A DNA stretch of 15,183 bases, taken from contig QMQC01000010.1 in assembly GCA_003648875.1 (NCBI GenBank), positions 1 through 15,183 on the forward strand. The letters run 5' to 3'. A program made the translations under genes and the position numbers. Below the pieces are notes generated by a model. The model did no database searches. It was not told the origin of the DNA and worked only from the letters and a program-made list of their open reading frames with translations. Positions within the stretch are counted from its first letter, which is position 1, and each line of letters starts with the position of its first letter. Below, piece by piece: positions 10,766-15,183 of the stretch. The DNA comes from Actinomycetota bacterium (GTDB lineage: Bacteria > Actinomycetota > Acidimicrobiia > Spongiisociales > UBA5794).

Positions 10766-13318
10766 ATGATCAAGACTGCGATCAAATCGCTCTTTGCCCA
10801 CAAGATCCGGTTCATTCTTACGGCCGTGGCCATCGTGCTTGGCGTGAGCCTCGTGGCTGGCACATTCATTTTCACAGACACGATCAATGCCCAGTTCGAT
10901 GATTTACTCGACGACATCTACGCCGGAATCGATGTGAGCGTGCGCGCCGACGCTGGTGACTTCGGCGCAAGCACAGAGCCTTTCCCTGCTGAAGTCCTCG
11001 GCTCAGTCTTGGCGGTTGACGGCGTCGACGTCGCCGAAGGAGGCGTGGCGTCGATCTCAATCCAGGTGCTCGACAAGAGTGGAGACCCCATTGGAGGCCA
11101 GGGGCCCCCGACGCTGGGGTTCTCATGGGGAGAGGTCCCTTCGCTGAGTCCCATGCGTATCAAGGATGGCGGCGGGTTGCCACCATCAGGACCAGGTGAG
11201 GTCATGCTCGATGCGAACACCGTGGACAATGCTGGTTTTGTCCTTGGTGACGAGGTCACCGTGATCGGATTCTTGGGCCCTGAGGAGTTTGAGCTCGTAG
11301 GCATCGGGTCCTTCGGCGACCAGGACAGTCTCCTCGGTGCGACCCTTGTTCTCTTCGAGCTCGAAGAGGCACGCAGGGTCTTCGGCTTTGGGGACGAATT
11401 CTCAGGTATCAGCGTCCAAGCTGTGGCCGATGTCGACGCGGATGAACTCACAGAAAGAATCTCCCTCGTGCTGCCGAGCGGTGTCGAAGCTGTGACCGGT
11501 GAGACCGAACAGGACGAGCAGGCGGCCGACATCAACGAAGGCTTGAGCTTCTTGAGCATTGGACTGCTCTCCTTTGCAGGCGTATCGGTGTTTGTCGGTG
11601 CGTTCATCATTCAGAACACCTTCCGTATCGTTGTCGCTCAGCGCACGCGCGAACTCGCCCTTTTGCGTGCGATCGGTGCTACAGGCAGACAGATCCGCGT
11701 GATGGTCATCGTGGAGGCCCTTTTCATCGGGCTCGTTGGCTCCGTCGCTGGGATCGCATTCGGTTTCGTCATGGCATTGGCCATTCGGGGTCTGATGAAT
11801 GCCGGCGGATTCGGCGTTCCCGCAGATGCCCTCGTCCTGTTACCACGAACGCTCGTCGTCTCGATGCTCGTTGGACTGGGTCTCACGCTTCTCTCCTCGT
11901 TGTTGCCGGCAAGAAAGGCTTCTCGTATCCCTCCTGTTGCAGCGATGCGAGAAGACGCGGCCAGGACTCCGCGTCGTAGTCTTCGCACACGCGCAATTGC
12001 AGGAACAGCGATCACCGGCCTTGGAGTACTGCTGTTGGCTGTCGGACTCTTCGCCAGTGTTGGGCGAGCGATCATCTTCGTTGCAGCGGGTGCAGCGATC
12101 GCCTTCATCGGTGTATCTGTGCTTGCACCGCTCGCTGCAAAACCACTTGCAGACGTCATCGGGTGGCCGTTACCACGCCTATTCGGGATCTCAGGTCTCC
12201 TCGCCAAGGAGAACACGAAGCGCAAGCCCCGTCGAACTGCCTCGACCGCGTCCGCGTTGATGGTCGGCGTCGCCCTTGTCGCCTTCTTTTCGGTGTTCGG
12301 AGCCTCGACGAAGGCCTCCATCTCAGATACCGTCTTCGAGCTCTTTCCCGCAGACCTCACATTCCAGTCCGAGAACCAGAACGATCCGGAGCTGCCAGCA
12401 GCGATCAGCCCGGCATTTGCCGTGGATCTGGAGACCTACGATGAACTCAGCGTCGTTTCCGCAATGCAGTTCGGAAGAGTTGTCATCGATGGTGACCAAC
12501 AGTTCCTTGGTGCAGTTGACCCATCCACGATCAATCAAGTATTCGCATTGCAGCCCAACGGAGACGCAGTATCCGCGCTTTCTCAGCCTGGATCGATGAT
12601 CGTAGCAAGCGGGTTCCTCGAAAAGAATGGCTGGAAAGTCGGAGACATCGTGACCACGGAGTTCGCTCATTCAGGTGAAGTCGAGATGTCCGTTGTCGGT
12701 ACGTTCGAGGCTGACGAATTCTCGAACATCTATGTGTCGACGGAGACCTTCAAGGCGAACTACCAATACGTCGGAGATGGTCTGGTGTTCGCCAACGCCA
12801 GGGACGGGGTAGGTGTTGCCGCTGCCCAAGAAGCCATCTCGCCGACGGTCGATGCATTTGGAAACGTGAAGGCTCAGACCAAGTCCGAGATCGTTGATGA
12901 ACTGGAGACGCAGATTGACCAAGCGTTGGCGCTGTTTACAGGTCTGCTGCTCTTCGCCGTGATCATCGCGATTCTCGGTATCACGAATACGCTCACACTT
13001 TCGATCTACGAGCGAACGAGAGAGATCGGATTGCTGAGAGCGGTTGGAATGGTGCGACGCCAAGTAAGGCGCATGATCCGGTGGGAGGCTGTGATCATCG
13101 CTACCTTCGGTGCGATTCTCGGCGTTGGCCTCGGGATCGTGCTCGGCTGGGCTGTTGTGAAGGCCTTGGAAGAAGAGGGGTTCGGTGCTTTCAGCATTCC
13201 CGTTGGTCAGGTCGTTCTCGCGTTGTTCCTCGCCGCACTGGCTGGAGTCCTTGCGGCGATCTGGCCCGCGAGAAAGGCTGCTCGCATGAACATACTCGAC
13301 GCGATATCGACTGAGTAG
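10766..13318 (+). CDS. ABC transporter permease with two FtsX domains
   Basis: An 850-residue permease fused from two halves, each a MacB-like unit. The first half has a TM at 15-36, an extracytoplasmic domain (37-258), then three TMs in an FtsX domain (about 260-388). Two hydrophobic segments follow at 409-456. The second half has a TM at 493-515, an extracytoplasmic domain (516-718) and a second FtsX domain with three TMs (719-842). Both halves carry the coupling-helix pattern: RTRELALLRAIGATGRQIR (293-311) and RTREIGLLRAVGMVRRQVR (750-768). This is the usual design of long actinobacterial permeases that work as a single subunit with one ATPase. Only a weak Shine-Dalgarno is visible; translation is probably coupled to the ATPase, whose stop is 3 nt upstream. 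The substrate cannot be told. It ends 147 bp before rseP. Confidence 0.92.
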   Translation: MIKTAIKSLFAHKIRFILTAVAIVLGVSLVAGTFIFTDTINAQFDDLLDDIYAGIDVSVRADAGDFGASTEPFPAEVLGSVLAVDGVDVAEGGVASISIQVLDKSGDPIGGQGPPTLGFSWGEVPSLSPMRIKDGGGLPPSGPGEVMLDANTVDNAGFVLGDEVTVIGFLGPEEFELVGIGSFGDQDSLLGATLVLFELEEARRVFGFGDEFSGISVQAVADVDADELTERISLVLPSGVEAVTGETEQDEQAADINEGLSFLSIGLLSFAGVSVFVGAFIIQNTFRIVVAQRTRELALLRAIGATGRQIRVMVIVEALFIGLVGSVAGIAFGFVMALAIRGLMNAGGFGVPADALVLLPRTLVVSMLVGLGLTLLSSLLPARKASRIPPVAAMREDAARTPRRSLRTRAIAGTAITGLGVLLLAVGLFASVGRAIIFVAAGAAIAFIGVSVLAPLAAKPLADVIGWPLPRLFGISGLLAKENTKRKPRRTASTASALMVGVALVAFFSVFGASTKASISDTVFELFPADLTFQSENQNDPELPAAISPAFAVDLETYDELSVVSAMQFGRVVIDGDQQFLGAVDPSTINQVFALQPNGDAVSALSQPGSMIVASGFLEKNGWKVGDIVTTEFAHSGEVEMSVVGTFEADEFSNIYVSTETFKANYQYVGDGLVFANARDGVGVAAAQEAISPTVDAFGNVKAQTKSEIVDELETQIDQALALFTGLLLFAVIIAILGITNTLTLSIYERTREIGLLRAVGMVRRQVRRMIRWEAVIIATFGAILGVGLGIVLGWAVVKALEEEGFGAFSIPVGQVVLALFLAALAGVLAAIWPARKAARMNILDAISTE

Positions 13319-13465
13319 AGAAACGACAGACGACGGCTTTACACATTCGCGGTGACTTGAGATTCGAATCCCCTGACTCAGATCGAACTCGTCTCCGCCA
13401 ATCTGCCTTCTTACCGCCGCGGCTCGCTAACTTACGCTCACGCCTGACCTGACCTAGAGGAACAT

Positions 13466-14623
13466 ATGGGACCTGTGATCATGATCGCTGGCATCGTGGC
13501 GATGATCGTCATCCACGAAGGCGGTCACTTCGTGGCTGCCAAGGCATTTGGGATGAAGGCCACCGAGGCGTTCTTTGGCTTCGGTCCGAAGCTGTGGTCG
13601 ACAACAAGAAGTGAGACCGAATACGGCGTCAAAGCGATTCCGTTCGGCGGCTACGTTCGAATTATCGGCATGAACCCGTTTGAAGAGATTCCCCCAGAGG
13701 ACGAATCGCGGACATATCGGGCAGCCCCGTTCTGGAAGAAGACCGTCGTTGTGCTTGCCGGGATCTTCAGCCACTTCGTGGTTGCATTCCTACTCCTGTG
13801 GTTCGTCGGTACGGTATGGGGAATCGTCGTATTCGATACCGATGGAACTCCCGTCCGTACGAGGACAGTTGCTGCCGTGAGCAATGTGGTACCCGGCACG
13901 ACCGAGGCATCGCCTGCACTTGTCGTCGGGGTAGAACCTGGGGATGTCATCATCGGAACAAACGGCATTCCGATCACGACGTGGGACGAATTCGGCCTCT
14001 TTGCAGAAACCCGCGCCGGCGAAGATGTGATCATCACTGTCAACAGAGATCATCAAGCACTCGATTTCCACGCAACGTTGGCTACGGTCGAACGACGGGT
14101 TGTTGTCGACGGAGAATACGTACTGGGTCCGGATCGTGAACCGATCACAGAGGACGTTGGGTTTTTCGGCGTGACGCCTGAGGCAGAGCGCGAAGCGATC
14201 GGCGCGATCGCCATGGTCTCCAAGTCCGCAAGCCAGCTCGGTGAAGCCGTGGTGATGAGCGTTCGTGGTATGTGGGAGTTGGTGATCGGCTTCCCAAGCC
14301 TCGTCATGTCATTGTTCGGTGGTGATGATGCGATCCTGGACACCGTTCGCCCCATCAGTCCAATCGGTCTCGTGCGGATCGCCGGTCCTCTCGAATCGAC
14401 GCTTCAGTTACTCGCACTTGTCAACATCTTCGTCGGTGTGCTCAACTTTGTACCGTTGTATCCGCTCGATGGTGGCCACTTCGCCGTCGCAGGCTACGAG
14501 AAGGTGACTGGTCGCCAGCCGAAGATCGAGAGGCTGCTCCCCGTTGCCGCGGCCGTCTTCTTCTTCCTCGTGAGCCTCGGTCTGATGGGTGTCTACCTGG
14601 ACATATTCAAACCGATTCAGTGA
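13466..14623 (+). CDS. rseP: M50 site-2 intramembrane metalloprotease (RseP/Rip1 type)
   Basis: A 385-residue site-2 protease that cuts transmembrane helices of membrane proteins such as anti-sigma factors, releasing cytoplasmic effectors. The zinc motif HEGGH is at 17-21 in the first TM (MIAGIVAMIVIHEGGHFVAAKAFG). The third zinc ligand motif NFVPLYPLDGGH is at 327-338, with D335 as the ligand. FGFGPKLWS...TEYGVKAIPFGGYVRIIGM (37-69) is the family GxxxxxxP-beta region. A PDZ domain spans about 128-205 with the VVGVEPGDVIIGTNGIPI core. Length resembles Mycobacterium tuberculosis Rip1 (about 400). AGAGG (13456-13460) is the Shine-Dalgarno, 5 nt before ATG. In most actinobacteria this gene follows dxr directly; here the exporter pair sits between. 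No sigma or anti-sigma partner is adjacent, so the substrate is unknown. Confidence 0.95.
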   Translation: MGPVIMIAGIVAMIVIHEGGHFVAAKAFGMKATEAFFGFGPKLWSTTRSETEYGVKAIPFGGYVRIIGMNPFEEIPPEDESRTYRAAPFWKKTVVVLAGIFSHFVVAFLLLWFVGTVWGIVVFDTDGTPVRTRTVAAVSNVVPGTTEASPALVVGVEPGDVIIGTNGIPITTWDEFGLFAETRAGEDVIITVNRDHQALDFHATLATVERRVVVDGEYVLGPDREPITEDVGFFGVTPEAEREAIGAIAMVSKSASQLGEAVVMSVRGMWELVIGFPSLVMSLFGGDDAILDTVRPISPIGLVRIAGPLESTLQLLALVNIFVGVLNFVPLYPLDGGHFAVAGYEKVTGRQPKIERLLPVAAAVFFFLVSLGLMGVYLDIFKPIQ

Positions 14624-14651
14624 TCGGATCAGAGCCAAGCTCCGGATCGCT

Positions 14652-14674
14652 CGACCGCGGTCGCTGTCAGACAG
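14652..14674. repeat. Two adjacent palindromes after rseP
   Basis: CGACCGCGGTCG (14652-14663) is a perfect 12-bp palindrome, directly followed by CTGTC-A-GACAG (14664-14674). They lie in the 124-bp gap before the membrane-protein gene, upstream of a TANNNT-like TAGCAT (14708-14713). They may be operator sites or a weak terminator structure without T-run. Confidence 0.5.
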
Positions 14675-14707
14675 AATTGCCGCTGGTCACGGCCCCGGGT
14701 CGACGAC

Positions 14708-14713
14708 TAGCAT
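14708..14713 (+). promoter_or_regulatory. Possible -10 element for the last gene
   Basis: TAGCAT fits TANNNT and lies 34 nt before the ATG at 14748. No -35 consensus is seen at 17 nt upstream. The call rests on position and pattern only. Confidence 0.25.
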
Positions 14714-14747
14714 GGTGGTTTCTGCCGATACGAGGGAGTGGAGACTT

Positions 14748-15183
14748 ATGTCCTTCTGGGACCAAATGGTTGCTGAATTCGAGTCGCTCGGCCAGTTGGT
14801 CGCTGAGTGGCTGCCGCGGGTCATCGTTGCGCTGATCGTTCTCATGATCGGTCGTTTGATCCTCTCGTGGATCCGCAAATTGATCGAGAAGTTGCTGACG
14901 CTTGGATTCGTTCAAGGCATCTTCGATCGTGCAGGCATCACCGGTGCCCTGGCTGCCTCGGATCAGACTGCCGCCGGTGTTACGGCGTCTGTCGTGTACG
15001 CATACCTTGTGGTGGTGCTGTGGCTGATTGTGTTCCGGATTCTCCAGATCAACACACTCGAAGTGTTGCTTGAGCGTTTCCTCACATGGATCCCGACGGT
15101 GTTGCTGGCTGTACTTGTCGTGGTCATTGCCGCTGCAATCGGTAGTTGGGTCGCCGGACTCGTGAGGCCGTTTGCCGATTCGA
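14748..15183 (+). CDS. Membrane protein with conserved TM helices, CmpX/small-channel-like (partial)
   Basis: An open frame runs from ATG 14748 off the right edge, giving 145 codons. GGAG at 14740-14743, within the purine-rich GAGGGAGTGGAG, is the Shine-Dalgarno. It shows at least three hydrophobic helices: WLPRVIVALIVLMIGRLILSW (about 21-41), SVVYAYLVVVLWLIVFRIL (81-99) and WIPTVLLAVLVVVIAAAIGSW (114-134). Each is followed by or linked to an amphipathic stretch (IRKLIEKLLTLGFVQGIF; LEVLLERFL). The repeating pattern of a Pro-marked helix start, then ALxxLxxG and a charged end resembles the conserved TM helix repeats of CmpX-like proteins, which are distant relatives of small mechanosensitive channels. 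Whether an MscS pore domain follows is outside the window. Function is inferred from the fold type only. Confidence 0.75.
   Translation, partial: MSFWDQMVAEFESLGQLVAEWLPRVIVALIVLMIGRLILSWIRKLIEKLLTLGFVQGIFDRAGITGALAASDQTAAGVTASVVYAYLVVVLWLIVFRILQINTLEVLLERFLTWIPTVLLAVLVVVIAAAIGSWVAGLVRPFADS

Noticed and set aside
13361..13370. GATTCGAATC followed by CCC looks like the T-loop of a tRNA, as in a tRNA gene remnant or attachment site
   Set aside because: The flanking bases do not form the 5-bp T-stem and no anticodon arm or acceptor stem can be found in the surrounding 147-bp gap. It is a short palindrome only.
14624..14650. Possible terminator GAGC-CAA-GCTC flanked by GATC after rseP
   Set aside because: The stem is 4 bp with a bulge before the outer GATC pairs and there is no T-run, so it does not qualify as an intrinsic terminator.
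14724..14731. GCCGATAC resembles the -10 of FliA/WhiG-dependent promoters and lies just before the last gene
   Set aside because: No TAAA-like -35 is present 13-16 nt upstream, and the start would fall almost on the Shine-Dalgarno. The same octamer occurs at 1080-1087 inside abiEi, so it is not specific.

Overview
The window reads as a chromosomal segment of an actinobacterium. I lean towards an Acidimicrobiia-like lineage with moderate-to-high GC, but that is an inference from gene order and protein style, not a database match. The main block is the conserved translation / lipid / isoprenoid cluster xerC - whiG-type sigma factor - rpsB - tsf - pyrH - frr - cdsA - dxr. It is followed by a two-gene ABC exporter (ATPase plus 850-residue FtsX-type permease), an M50 site-2 protease (RseP/Rip1 type) and the first 145 codons of a small-channel-like membrane protein that runs off the end. 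All of these lie on the + strand with short gaps or small overlaps.

Region 1-2150 is different in character. It starts with the last 42 codons of an rraA-like gene on the + strand. A minus-strand type IV toxin-antitoxin pair follows (abiEi antitoxin upstream, abiEii nucleotidyltransferase toxin downstream, 8-nt overlap). The abiEi coding sequence contains an 18-bp perfect inverted repeat. Upstream of abiEi, about 350 bp hold minus-strand debris: a PP2C phosphatase-like fragment that runs straight into the C-terminal end of a PIN-domain (VapC-like) toxin interrupted by a TAG. This looks like a small island of defence or toxin genes, partly decayed, next to the housekeeping cluster. A single-domain flavodoxin (2151-2564) separates it from xerC.

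Region 2670-9959 is the housekeeping core: chromosome-dimer resolution (xerC), an alternative sigma factor overlapping it by 8 nt, ribosomal protein S2 and EF-Ts, UMP kinase, ribosome recycling factor, CDP-diacylglycerol synthase, and the first committed enzyme of the MEP isoprenoid pathway. The 233-bp rpsB leader is dense in secondary structure, including an 8-bp hairpin with a GNRA tetraloop on an outer 6-bp stem; it is the best candidate for a regulatory RNA here. CdsA carries an unusual acidic N-terminal extension of about 258 residues. dxr seems to start at a CTG overlapping the cdsA stop codon.

Region 9960-15183 holds the ABC exporter pair, sitting where I would expect dxr to be followed directly by the site-2 protease, then rseP, then a membrane protein made of conserved TM helices. 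Several genes (abiEi, xerC, cdsA) lack a usable Shine-Dalgarno and have a -10-like hexamer 6-10 nt before the start, which suggests leaderless transcripts. I found no rRNA, tRNA, CRISPR array, complete insertion sequence or strong intrinsic terminator.
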